Positions 1 through 7,693 of a DNA stretch of 16,663 nucleotides are shown here, piece after piece. Numbering within the stretch: position 1 is the stretch's first letter; the number at the start of each line of letters is the position of its first letter. Origin of the DNA: JACMJP01 sp046160675 (GTDB lineage Bacteria; Bacteroidota; Bacteroidia; Chitinophagales; BACL12). The stretch covers positions 1-16,663 of the forward strand of contig JBJXHH010000214.1 of NCBI GenBank assembly GCA_046160675.1, in the 5' to 3' direction. Below the pieces are notes generated by a model. That model saw only the letters and a list, made by a program, of their open reading frames with translations, did no database searches and was not told the origin of the DNA. The position numbers and the translations under genes are program-made.

Positions 1-2
1 TA

Positions 3-1034
3 TTGATCCTGACATACCTGAACGTTTACCTGTTATATTCTTCTTATTTTGATTTACCTCTTGGCGAACGCATTCTTAAATGTTTTCTGCCTGAACTTTT
101 GTTGTTGCCGGTGAAAGCAGGGTTTACTTATTATGTGATGTATCGTTTTTTGCCGGTTATAACAAAGAGGAAAAACCTCGTATTGCGCAGCATTGAATTG
201 TTTTTCATCTTCCTCATGTTTCTTTTTCTGTATAGAATTGTTTTGTTTGAAGTGATATACAGATACATCAACATGGCATCAAGTTTTCCGCAGCAGACAT
301 TTTTGCAGGAAGTGCCGAGGTATATTTACAGAGCGCTGGATATATTCACTGTTGTCGGGCTTGCATCCATGATCAAAATGTTCAGGCAGGCGCTGAGATT
401 TACAGAGAAAGAAAAACAACACCTGCGGGAAAAGTCAGAATCAGAATTGATCTTTTTACGCTCACAAACAAACCCGCATTTCTTATTTAATATTTTAAAC
501 GGCATTTATGTGATGGCAAGAAAAAAGAGCGATGAGACAGCCGAAACAGTGATGCGTTTATCAAAATTATTGCGCTTCATGTTGTATGAATGTAAGAAAG
601 AAAAAATATTTTTAAAAGATGAAATACAACTGATTCAAGATTATATTGAGCTGGAAAAAACAAGGTATGATCACAGACTGGAAGTAAAATTCACAAAATA
701 CCTTGAAAATACTTCAGCTGAAATTACTCCTTTACTGTTATTGCCTTTGGTTGAAAATGCTTTCAAGCATGGGGTTAGTGAGACAACTTTATATGCTTCG
801 ATTCTTTGTGATATAACAGAAAGAAATAATACCTTGCATTTGCGCATCCTGAATGCAAAGAACCCGGAAGTGAATGCTGAAACTTCGGGACTGGGGCTTT
901 CAAATATTAAAAGACAGCTTGCATTGTTGTACACAAGTTATGATCTTTCACTGCAAAACAGGGAGCATGAATTTGAAACGAATTTAAAGATTGACTTAGA
1001 TAGTTATGCAAAAAATACATTGTTTAATAGTTGA
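3..1034 (+). CDS. LytS-family sensor histidine kinase, 5'-truncated
   Basis: Membrane sensor kinase of the His_kinase (PF06580)/LytS-YehU type, which phosphorylates a LytTR response regulator. The 343 visible residues begin with several hydrophobic segments (about 27-52, 62-85 and 105-122), then a short charged linker (about 125-150). The catalytic part follows: phospho-acceptor motif NPHFLFN with His159, N-box LPLVENAFKHG around Asn252, and glycine-rich ATP-lid motif GLGLSNI at 296-302. No extracytoplasmic sensor domain is visible, so the stimulus cannot be guessed. The reading frame is open to the window edge and the first possible codon is TTG. Compared with usual family members some 15-20 N-terminal residues appear to be missing, so I treat it as cut by the window boundary. 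Its 3' end overlaps the next gene by 29 bases, indicating co-transcription and translational coupling with its partner regulator. Confidence 0.92.
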   Translation: MILTYLNVYLLYSSYFDLPLGERILKCFLPELLLLPVKAGFTYYVMYRFLPVITKRKNLVLRSIELFFIFLMFLFLYRIVLFEVIYRYINMASSFPQQTFLQEVPRYIYRALDIFTVVGLASMIKMFRQALRFTEKEKQHLREKSESELIFLRSQTNPHFLFNILNGIYVMARKKSDETAETVMRLSKLLRFMLYECKKEKIFLKDEIQLIQDYIELEKTRYDHRLEVKFTKYLENTSAEITPLLLLPLVENAFKHGVSETTLYASILCDITERNNTLHLRILNAKNPEVNAETSGLGLSNIKRQLALLYTSYDLSLQNREHEFETNLKIDLDSYAKNTLFNS

Positions 1035-1704
1035 AGATGAGCCACTGGCTGCAGAGCTTTTAACGGATTACGTAAAACAAATCCCGTTTTTACAATTGGA
1101 AAAAGTATGTACGGATGCATTATCGGCAATGGAATATTTGCATGCAAACACAATTGACCTGTTGTTCCTTGATCTGCATCTTCCAAAAATCAGGGGCTTT
1201 GATTTTTTGCGCACCTTGAAACACCCGCCCCGGGTAATTGTTACCACTGCCTATCATCAGTTTGCGCTAGAGGGATACGAATTGAATATTGTTGATTATT
1301 TATTAAAGCCGATCGAGTTCAGCAGGTTTCTTTCAGCAGTGAATAAGTTAAAAACAGAAACTTCAACTCTTTTACCTCCAGTACAAAACACGGAAAGAAA
1401 ATATTATTTATTCAACGTTGATAAAAAATTTGTAAAAGTATTCGCTGATGAAATTTTATACATAGAAAGTTTAAAGGAGTATGTAAAAATTATAACACCC
1501 TCAAAAGCAATTGTTACAAAATTTCAGATCGGTGAACTGGAAAATTATTTAGCCGATGAAAACTTCTTGCGCATCCATCGTTCTTATCTCATAGCAAAAA
1601 ATAAAGTACAAACATTCAGTACAATCGAGGTGGAAATAGGGGATAAAAAAATTCCGATAGGAAGGAATTTTAAAGAGGGCGTTCTAAAAGCCTTGAATAA
1701 GTGA
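1006..1704 (+). CDS. LytTR-family DNA-binding response regulator
   Basis: Cytoplasmic response regulator, 232 residues, the normal length for the LytR/AlgR family. Receiver domain at residues 1-120: acidic pair Glu10/Asp11, phospho-acceptor Asp56 in LLFLDLHLP, Thr80/Thr81, and Lys101 in the LLKP motif. A LytTR DNA-binding domain occupies about residues 130-230, recognisable by FLRIHRSYLIAKNKV and the preceding EILYIESLKEYVKI segment. It starts inside the last codons of the histidine kinase (29-base overlap), so the two form a cognate two-component system. In Bacteroidota such pairs are common and their targets cannot be predicted from sequence. The gene faces hppA tail to tail with only 38 bases between stops. 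Confidence 0.95.
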   Translation: MQKIHCLIVEDEPLAAELLTDYVKQIPFLQLEKVCTDALSAMEYLHANTIDLLFLDLHLPKIRGFDFLRTLKHPPRVIVTTAYHQFALEGYELNIVDYLLKPIEFSRFLSAVNKLKTETSTLLPPVQNTERKYYLFNVDKKFVKVFADEILYIESLKEYVKIITPSKAIVTKFQIGELENYLADENFLRIHRSYLIAKNKVQTFSTIEVEIGDKKIPIGRNFKEGVLKALNK

Positions 1705-1742
1705 AACTCTATTCTAAATTCAACAAGACTGATTACTTGTAT

Positions 1743-3869
1743 TTACAAATACGCAGCAATGATCAAACTCACAATACTCATCAGTTTAATAAGAATATTC
1801 ATGCTCGGGCCTGATGTATCTTTAAAAGGATCGCCCACAGTGTCGCCTGTAACTGATGCTTTGTGTGCTTCGCTGCCTTTGTAATGGGTGGAACCATCTA
1901 TTTCAACTCCTTTCTCGAAAGATTTTTTTGCATTGTCCCAAGCGCCACCGGCATTGCTTTGAAAAATGGCAAGCAGGACACCGCTAACAGTAACTCCGGC
2001 AAGCACACCTCCCAATATTTCTGCTGAGGAAGTATCTTCAAAAACTCCCCTCAAACCAAAACCAATGAGAACAGGTGTGAAGATGGCTATCATGCCGGGT
2101 AAAATCATTTGTCTCAAGGCGGCTTTGGTAGAAATTGCAACACATTTGTCATATTCAGGTTTGCCGGTGCCTTCCATGATGCCGGGAATTTCCCTGAACT
2201 GGCGGCGAACTTCCTGCACCATGCTCATTGCTGCTTTTCCAACGGCTTTAATTGCCATGGAAGAGAACAAGAATGGGATCATTCCCCCCACAAATAATCC
2301 TGCAAGCACTGGCGCTTTATAAAGATTGATCGAATCGATTTTTGCAGTTCCAAGAAATGCTGCAAATAATGCAAGTGATGTTAAAGCGGCTGATGCAATG
2401 GCGAAACCTTTTCCGGTTGCTGCTGTCGTATTTCCAACTGCATCAAGAATATCCGTTCTTCCCCTCACTTCTTTCGGCAGTTCACTCATCTGTGCAATGC
2501 CTCCTGCATTATCTGCGATCGGCCCGAACGCATCAATAGCAAGCTGCATGGCTGTTGTAGCCATCATGCCGGCAGCAGCAATTGCAACTCCGTAAATCCC
2601 AGCAAAAACAAAAGACATTACAATGCCTATAGCCAATACAAGGATAGGAAGTAAAGTAGATTGCATACCTATATAAATTCCGCCGATAATATTTGTTGCA
2701 TGGCCTGTGCCCGATTGTTCAACGATGGCATTTACAGGCCTTCTGCCCATGGAAGTATAAAATTCAGTGAAGAAACTTATAAGTGTACCAACAACCAGCC
2801 CTGTAATAATGCTTGCATACACACCCATTGCCGTGAAAGGTTTTGCTTCAGGTCTATTCATTGTTAATTCACCGGAGGGAAATATCCAAAGAACAATAAA
2901 ATAACTTGCAATGGCTGTAAGGATGATGCTAAACCAGTTCCCCATGTTGAGGGCATTCTGCACACTTCCGGTTTCTTTTTTTATGCGAACGAACCATGTT
3001 CCTATAATACTGCAGATCAATCCTGCTCCTGCTATCACCATTGGCAGCAATACGGGTGCCATGCCGCCAAATTCATCGTGGGAAACAATTTCTCTTCCGA
3101 GAACCATTGTGGCGAGAACTGTTGCAACATAACTTCCAAATAAATCGGCACCCATGCCTGCAACATCACCAACATTATCGCCCACATTATCAGCTATAGT
3201 AGCCGGGTTCCGGGGATCATCTTCCGGTATACCCGCTTCTACTTTTCCAACTAAGTCAGCCCCAACATCAGCAGCTTTTGTATAAATGCCCCCGCCAACT
3301 CTTGCAAACAAGGCGATACTTTCGGCGCCGAGAGAAAAGCCTGTTAATACTTCAAGGGCAACTTCCATCTCTTCTCCATTCACATCCCCTCCTTTCACAA
3401 ACAGAAAATAAAATGCAATAAATAACGAACCTAAACCGATAATGGCCAATCCCGCAACGCCCAACCCCATAACACTTCCTCCGGCAAAAGATACCCGCAA
3501 AGCCTTGCTCAGGCTGGTTCTGGCGGCTTCTGTGGTCCGAACATTTGCCCGGGTGGCTATTTTCATCCCTACAAAACCGGCAAGCATGGAAAACACAGCG
3601 CCGAGTATAAATGCCACAGCTACCAAGGGGTCAGACTTTTCTGAGCCCATCGCCAGCCATGCAAGCAAGCCTGCAGTTACTAAAACATAAATGGCAAGAA
3701 TGGAATATTCAGCTTTAAGAAAAGCCATAGCTCCATCCGAAATATTTTTAGCAATACCCTGCATTTTTTCGTTGCCAGGGTTTTGTTTATTTACCCAGGA
3801 AGCGATGAAAAACATGTAAATTATTCCTGCGAAACCCAGTGCCGGAACGAGATAGAAGAGAAAATTCAT
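1743..3869 (-). CDS. hppA: Membrane-bound ion-translocating pyrophosphatase, K+-dependent type
   Basis: Integral membrane enzyme that hydrolyses pyrophosphate and uses the energy to pump H+ (possibly Na+) out of the cytoplasm. I start it at the ATG at 3869 (708 residues, usual family length). An upstream in-frame ATG at 3896 adds nine residues but lies inside a TAnnTTTG promoter box, and MNFLFYLVPALGF fits the family N-terminus. Many transmembrane segments are visible. Substrate-binding signatures include GGGIYTKAADVGADLVGKVE, then EDDPRNPATIADNVGDNVGD, and a second acidic cluster around FGPIADNAGGIAQM. The GNTTAATGKG motif has Ala483 and Gly486 where K+-independent enzymes carry Lys and Thr, so it should be K+-dependent. 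The ADLFGSY segment has Gly245 where many relatives carry the gate Glu, while a Glu is present in the preceding helix (Glu183), an arrangement known for some H+-pumping K+-dependent enzymes. Monocistronic, convergent with the response regulator. Confidence 0.96.
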   Translation of the reverse strand: MNFLFYLVPALGFAGIIYMFFIASWVNKQNPGNEKMQGIAKNISDGAMAFLKAEYSILAIYVLVTAGLLAWLAMGSEKSDPLVAVAFILGAVFSMLAGFVGMKIATRANVRTTEAARTSLSKALRVSFAGGSVMGLGVAGLAIIGLGSLFIAFYFLFVKGGDVNGEEMEVALEVLTGFSLGAESIALFARVGGGIYTKAADVGADLVGKVEAGIPEDDPRNPATIADNVGDNVGDVAGMGADLFGSYVATVLATMVLGREIVSHDEFGGMAPVLLPMVIAGAGLICSIIGTWFVRIKKETGSVQNALNMGNWFSIILTAIASYFIVLWIFPSGELTMNRPEAKPFTAMGVYASIITGLVVGTLISFFTEFYTSMGRRPVNAIVEQSGTGHATNIIGGIYIGMQSTLLPILVLAIGIVMSFVFAGIYGVAIAAAGMMATTAMQLAIDAFGPIADNAGGIAQMSELPKEVRGRTDILDAVGNTTAATGKGFAIASAALTSLALFAAFLGTAKIDSINLYKAPVLAGLFVGGMIPFLFSSMAIKAVGKAAMSMVQEVRRQFREIPGIMEGTGKPEYDKCVAISTKAALRQMILPGMIAIFTPVLIGFGLRGVFEDTSSAEILGGVLAGVTVSGVLLAIFQSNAGGAWDNAKKSFEKGVEIDGSTHYKGSEAHKASVTGDTVGDPFKDTSGPSMNILIKLMSIVSLIIAAYL

Positions 3870-3893
3870 AATACAGTTAAAAAAATCAGGCGG

Positions 3894-3901
3894 CAAAGGT
3901 A
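3894..3901 (-). promoter_or_regulatory. Bacteroidota -7 box for hppA
   Basis: On the minus strand this reads TACCTTTG, an exact match to the Bacteroidota -7 consensus TAnnTTTG. Transcription would start about 6-8 bases further on, near 3887, giving a leader of roughly 18 bases before the ATG at 3869. A TTTTTG lies upstream but is closer than the usual -33 spacing, so only the -7 element is clear. Confidence 0.5.
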
Positions 3902-4019
3902 TTGACTGATGACCGCAAAAACGAAGGATAAGAAAGTTTTTGTATTCAGAATGTGTTCAAGATTCACTTTGATGTTATTGTATCATTGCTCTAAATAATT
4001 CTTTAACAACCTTTCTCAT

Positions 4020-4047
4020 TTGCAAATCGCAAAAATTTGTACTTTAA
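4020..4047 (+). promoter_or_regulatory. Possible promoter of the symporter operon
   Basis: TTG at 4020-4022, then 17 bases, then TACTTTAA at 4040-4047, which matches TAnnTTTG at all but the last two positions. It would give a leader of about 22-25 bases before the ATG at 4076. The rest of the divergent hppA/symporter intergenic region (3870-4075) shows no other convincing element. Confidence 0.35.
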
Positions 4048-4075
4048 CACCCGCAAAAACAATCACTAAGAGTTT

Positions 4076-5758
4076 ATGACGCAACACAAAGAAGCTTGGG
4101 GTTCACGGGTGGGGCTTATTCTTGCAATGGCCGGTAATGCCGTTGGTCTTGGAAATTTCCTCCGGTTCCCGGTTCAGGCAATTCAAAACGGAGGAGGGGC
4201 TTTCATTATCCCTTACATTGTATGTTTCCTGCTCATGGGTATTCCGTTGCTTTGGGTGGAATGGGCTTCCGGGCGTTTTGGCGGTGGAAGGGGACACCAC
4301 TCAACACCTTTTATTCTTGGTTCAATGGACAAAAGGAAGTTCTGGAAATACATTGGTGTTTTCGGCATCTTTACAAACCTTGCCGTAGCAGCATATTATT
4401 GCTACTTAGAAAGCTGGACACTCAACTATGTTTGGAACTCTGTTTCAGGAGCTTTTAGAAACGACTCTGCTGAGCAGGTAAGTTCCTACTTTAACAGTTA
4501 TGTGAACGCAGGTCCTGAACATACAGGTGTGATTGACTGGTTGAGTAGTAACCCTGCCCCGGTTATTTTTTGGGTGATTTGTTTATTGTTGAATACCTGG
4601 ATTTTGTCGAGAGGGTTAAGCGGTGGGGTGGAAAAAGTAGCCAAGATCGGCATGCCGCTTTTAATTGTTTTCGGGATTTTCTTAGCTGTGATGGGTATTA
4701 CCCTTCAAAGCGGGCAGCATGGCGCTGTAAACGGAGGCAGCGTTGGTTTAAATTTCCTCTGGACGCCGGATTTTTCAACCATTTGGAACCCGAAAGTCTG
4801 GCTTGCCGCCGCCGGGCAGATATTTTTTACCCTTTCAGTGGGTATGGGGTCAATACAATGTTATGCTTCTTATGTCAGGAAAAAAGATGATATAGCCCTC
4901 AATGCAATGAGTGCAGGCTGGATGAATGAATTTGTAGAAGTAGTTCTAGGAGCCGCCATCATAATACCAATTTCAGTAGGGTACCTGGGCATTGAAAATG
5001 TGATAGCACTTACGCAAAGCGGCGGTCTTGGCCTTGGTTTCCGTACATTACCCTTCCTGTTTGAACAATGGGGAACTGTATTGGCAGTCATCAGCGGGGT
5101 ATTCTGGTTCGGGCTGCTGTTTTTTGCAGGTATCACTTCTTCACTTGCGATGGGAACACCCTGGATGGGATTTATGCGGGACGAATTTGGATGGAACCGG
5201 GAAAAAGGCGCCTGGAGTTTTGGCGCAATTGTTTTGATACTCGGCTTGCCCACAGTGTTATTTTTTCACCAGGGGGTATTTGATGAATATGACTATTGGG
5301 CCGGAACCGTTTCTTTGGTTGTATTTGCGCTGGCGGAAATAATACTTTTTGCATGGGTATTTGGAATGGGTAAAGGTTGGAATGAGATCAATGCAGGCGG
5401 TGATATCCGTGTACCCTCTTTTTATAAGTTTATCATTAAATGGGTCACCCCGTTGTTACTATTGTTCGTATTCCTGGGCTCTCTCATTACGCCAAAAGGA
5501 AATGATTGGCAGAGTGCATTTAAAAATGGGTGGGAGTTAGACAACGGATCTATAATCCGGCAAATAACAAATACGGGGTTGAAACAACAAATTGAAGCAG
5601 CATTTGCCGCAGGTGATTCATTGAAAGCTGGAGAGCTTGAAGAAAAATTGTTGTATATAAACGCAGCAAGAATTTTACTCCTGCTGGTTTTCCTGGGCAT
5701 CGCATATTTAGTGTATATCGCATATCGTAAACGCATAAAACAAGGGAGATTTCTATGA
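4076..5758 (+). CDS. Neurotransmitter:sodium symporter (SLC6/NSS) family, LeuT-like amino acid transporter
   Basis: Na+-coupled uptake of a hydrophobic amino acid across the inner membrane. The start is secure because residue numbering matches LeuT through helix 3: the unwound helix 1 motif GNAVGLGNFLRFP places Asn21, Ala22 and Asn27 exactly as in LeuT. Other sodium and substrate residues are present: Val104, Tyr108, Thr252, Ser254, Asn284, Thr354 and Ser355. Glu288 occupies the position of LeuT Glu290, predicting chloride independence. Pocket residues equivalent to LeuT Phe259 and Ile359 are Met257 and Met359, suggesting wider side-chain tolerance. At 560 residues it is about 50 longer than LeuT; most of the extra length is a charged extramembrane loop between the last two helices (about residues 470-525). 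The stop overlaps the ATG of the following small membrane protein (ATGA). The actual substrate is not determined. Confidence 0.95.
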   Translation: MTQHKEAWGSRVGLILAMAGNAVGLGNFLRFPVQAIQNGGGAFIIPYIVCFLLMGIPLLWVEWASGRFGGGRGHHSTPFILGSMDKRKFWKYIGVFGIFTNLAVAAYYCYLESWTLNYVWNSVSGAFRNDSAEQVSSYFNSYVNAGPEHTGVIDWLSSNPAPVIFWVICLLLNTWILSRGLSGGVEKVAKIGMPLLIVFGIFLAVMGITLQSGQHGAVNGGSVGLNFLWTPDFSTIWNPKVWLAAAGQIFFTLSVGMGSIQCYASYVRKKDDIALNAMSAGWMNEFVEVVLGAAIIIPISVGYLGIENVIALTQSGGLGLGFRTLPFLFEQWGTVLAVISGVFWFGLLFFAGITSSLAMGTPWMGFMRDEFGWNREKGAWSFGAIVLILGLPTVLFFHQGVFDEYDYWAGTVSLVVFALAEIILFAWVFGMGKGWNEINAGGDIRVPSFYKFIIKWVTPLLLLFVFLGSLITPKGNDWQSAFKNGWELDNGSIIRQITNTGLKQQIEAAFAAGDSLKAGELEEKLLYINAARILLLLVFLGIAYLVYIAYRKRIKQGRFL

Positions 5759-5904
5759 GCAAAGAAGCATTATTAATGATGATACCAACTGTTACCATAG
5801 TAACACTGGTGACTATTTATTTTTTCTGGAAGGTGCTGAAAACACCACCGAAGTCAGAGCCGGATTCTTATTATGAGAATAATCCGGAGGAGGAGAAAAA
5901 ATAA
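5755..5904 (+). CDS. Small single-pass membrane protein, MetS-like NSS transporter subunit
   Basis: A 49-residue protein: a short polar N-terminus, one hydrophobic segment (about residues 6-28, ending IYFFWKVL), then a proline-rich, strongly acidic cytoplasmic-type tail (TPPKSEPDSYYENNPEEEKK). Its ATG overlaps the transporter stop as ATGA and is preceded by GGGAG (5744-5748) six bases upstream, an SD-like sequence that is uncommon in this window. Known precedent: the NSS methionine/alanine importer MetP of Corynebacterium glutamicum needs a roughly 60-residue one-helix partner, MetS, encoded directly downstream. Gene order, size and topology agree, so I infer a small subunit of the upstream symporter. 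Direct sequence similarity to MetS is not obvious to me, so the functional call rests mainly on context. Confidence 0.75.
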   Translation: MSKEALLMMIPTVTIVTLVTIYFFWKVLKTPPKSEPDSYYENNPEEEKK

Positions 5905-5920
5905 TTTTTAAGAATTCTTA

Positions 5921-5964
5921 AAAATGCTGCGGAGAAAATTTTCTCCTCAGCATTTTCTTTTTTT
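5921..5964 (+). terminator. Intrinsic terminator of the symporter operon
   Basis: A near-perfect stem pairs 5921-5938 with 5939-5956 (one C/T mismatch; a few centre bases form the loop), followed by C and seven T residues (5958-5964). It lies 16 bases after the stop of the small membrane protein. It should end the symporter transcript, although an ORF reading through it feeds the next gene. Confidence 0.8.
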
Positions 5965-5994
5965 AAAAGCAGTATCTTACACAAAAATTTTCAT

Positions 5995-7128
5995 CTGAAT
6001 TACCGAAAGATCATCCGTGAATATTTTGATTTTAGCTTTGCGCAACGTCGGGCAATATTTGCTTTGATCCTCATTTCGGTTCTTGCTTTATCTCTTCCAC
6101 AGTTGTTTGCAAAATTTAAAAAGGAAGAAAAAATTTCTGATGAAGAACTTATAGCTGTAAGAAATATTCTTGCCGGTTTTGATTCTTCCTCTTTGCTTGC
6201 ATCAGGTACAACCAGTTTAAACGAAATTGATTTGTTTTATTTTAATCCGAACACTGCATCAAAACAAGAATGGATAGCTTTGGGATTGCAGGAAAACATT
6301 GCGCAAAGAATAGTAAACTTTACATCAAAAGGAGGAAAGTTTTATAGGGAAACTGATCTGCTTAAAACTTACGGTTTCACTCAAACTAACCTTGACCGGT
6401 TAGCGCCCTTCATGATTTTTGAAGAAGGAGATGATAAAAAATTCACTGAAAAAAATTATGATACAGAAAAAGATCAAAACTTTACTTTATTCCTCTTCAA
6501 TCCTAATACAATCTCAAAAGAACAATGGGTTCAGCTTGGCATAAAGGATTATGTAGCGGATAGGCTTGTGAATTTTGTTTCAAAGGGAGGAAAATTCAAA
6601 ACCCCGGAAGACTTGCTGAAAACCTATGGCTTTCAGCAACAGGATTACGAACGATTGAAAGATTACATGTTGTTTGATGATGCAGATACACAAATACCTC
6701 AGCAAAAAACTCAAACAGTAATTTCGTCACAAAAGCAAATAACAGAAATAAATATAGCATCAAAAGATCAGCTCATAGCCCTTGGGTTTTCAAACTATAA
6801 TGCAAACGGGATCATCACTTACAGGGAACAGCTCGGGGGATTTTACAAACTCGACCAGTTAAAAGATGTTTATAAAATTGATCTCACAACTTTGAACGAT
6901 GCTTTGCCGTTTTTGAAAATCAACAATACAAACATTCAAAAAATAAACATCAACACAGCCAGTTTTGAACAACTTGAAAAACATGCTTACATTTCAGAAA
7001 AAGTTGCGCTCGCAATAGTTGATTATAGAAATACGAAAGGAAATTTCATCATCCTTTCAGAGTTGCAATCAGTAAAAGGTATTTACCCGGAATTATTTGA
7101 GAAATTAAAACCCTATCTCACTTTATGA
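5995..7128 (+). CDS. Four-unit helix-hairpin-helix (ComEA-like) membrane-anchored protein, start unclear
   Basis: Predicted N-terminally anchored protein with tandem helix-hairpin-helix units of the ComEA type, a fold that usually contacts DNA non-specifically; its role in Bacteroidota is not established. The first conventional start is TTG at 6064, which falls inside the transmembrane helix. The frame is open back to 5905, and upstream codons encode YRKIIREYFDFSFAQRR, which resembles the juxtamembrane N-terminus of this family. I therefore place the start at CTG 5995 (377 residues), but this is inferred. From the TTG, the units lie at residues 57-119, 142-204, 226-287 and 291-354, each beginning with an N-x-A/T-S motif (NPNTAS, NPNTIS, NIAS, NINTAS). 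Units 1 and 2 are closest to each other (both contain SKGGKF and LLKTYGF). The stop overlaps the apt start as ATGA, so both are co-expressed. Confidence 0.85.
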   Translation: MNYRKIIREYFDFSFAQRRAIFALILISVLALSLPQLFAKFKKEEKISDEELIAVRNILAGFDSSSLLASGTTSLNEIDLFYFNPNTASKQEWIALGLQENIAQRIVNFTSKGGKFYRETDLLKTYGFTQTNLDRLAPFMIFEEGDDKKFTEKNYDTEKDQNFTLFLFNPNTISKEQWVQLGIKDYVADRLVNFVSKGGKFKTPEDLLKTYGFQQQDYERLKDYMLFDDADTQIPQQKTQTVISSQKQITEINIASKDQLIALGFSNYNANGIITYREQLGGFYKLDQLKDVYKIDLTTLNDALPFLKINNTNIQKININTASFEQLEKHAYISEKVALAIVDYRNTKGNFIILSELQSVKGIYPELFEKLKPYLTL

Positions 7129-7655
7129 CACTTGAACAGAAAATAAAATCAAATATCAGGGATGTAGAAAATTTTCCAACACAGGGAATTTTGTTTAAAG
7201 ACATAACCCCGCTCTTGCTTGATCCACAACTTACAAATGAAATTATTGATACCATGATTTTACAACTGAGTGATGTAAAAATTGACGCTGTTTGTGCAAT
7301 TGAAAGCAGGGGATTTTTGTATGGAATGGTGTTGGCCAATAAACTCAATGTTCCATTTATACCTGTTCGTAAAAAAGGGAAGCTGCCCGGCGAAACGATG
7401 GAATACACTTATGAGCTGGAGTACGGCTCCTCTACGGTAGAAGTACATCTGCAAGATGTCAAACCCGGATGGAACATTCTTATTCATGACGACCTTCTTG
7501 CAACAGGCGGCACCGCATGCGCAGCGGCTGAAATCATGTTGAAACTCAATGCCCATGTTGCAGCTTATGCCTTCATTGTTGAACTTGGTTTCCTGGGGGG
7601 CAAAGAAAGGTTAAAAACATACACTGATAAAATTCTATCGCTTACCTTGTATTAA
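7125..7655 (+). CDS. apt: Adenine phosphoribosyltransferase
   Basis: Cytoplasmic purine-salvage enzyme converting adenine and PRPP to AMP and pyrophosphate. The 176-residue length is typical. Visible motifs: SRGFLYG at residues 61-67 (base-recognition region), the flexible-loop region VRKKGKLPGETMEYTYELEYG (about 81-101), and the PRPP-binding motif HDDLLATGGTA at 121-131 with the tandem aspartates. The ATG overlaps the preceding stop as ATGA, so it is translationally coupled to the helix-hairpin-helix gene. No link between the two functions is evident. Identification is secure. Confidence 0.97.
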   Translation: MTLEQKIKSNIRDVENFPTQGILFKDITPLLLDPQLTNEIIDTMILQLSDVKIDAVCAIESRGFLYGMVLANKLNVPFIPVRKKGKLPGETMEYTYELEYGSSTVEVHLQDVKPGWNILIHDDLLATGGTACAAAEIMLKLNAHVAAYAFIVELGFLGGKERLKTYTDKILSLTLY

Positions 7656-7693
7656 TATTGCAACTTATTTGAGGAAAAAGACAACAAGTAAGT

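Noticed and set aside
1722..1740. ACAAG/CTTGT inverted repeat between the convergent response regulator and hppA
   Set aside because: Only five base pairs with an 8-base loop and no T-run on either strand, so not called a terminator.
1966..3690. Several open frames on the plus strand across hppA
   Set aside because: All lie antisense to a well-supported membrane protein gene; their composition reflects the Ala/Gly codons of hppA.
3870..3896. Upstream in-frame ATG extending hppA by nine residues
   Set aside because: The extension (MPPDFFNCI) is not family-like and its ATG lies within an exact TAnnTTTG box, so the transcript would start after it.
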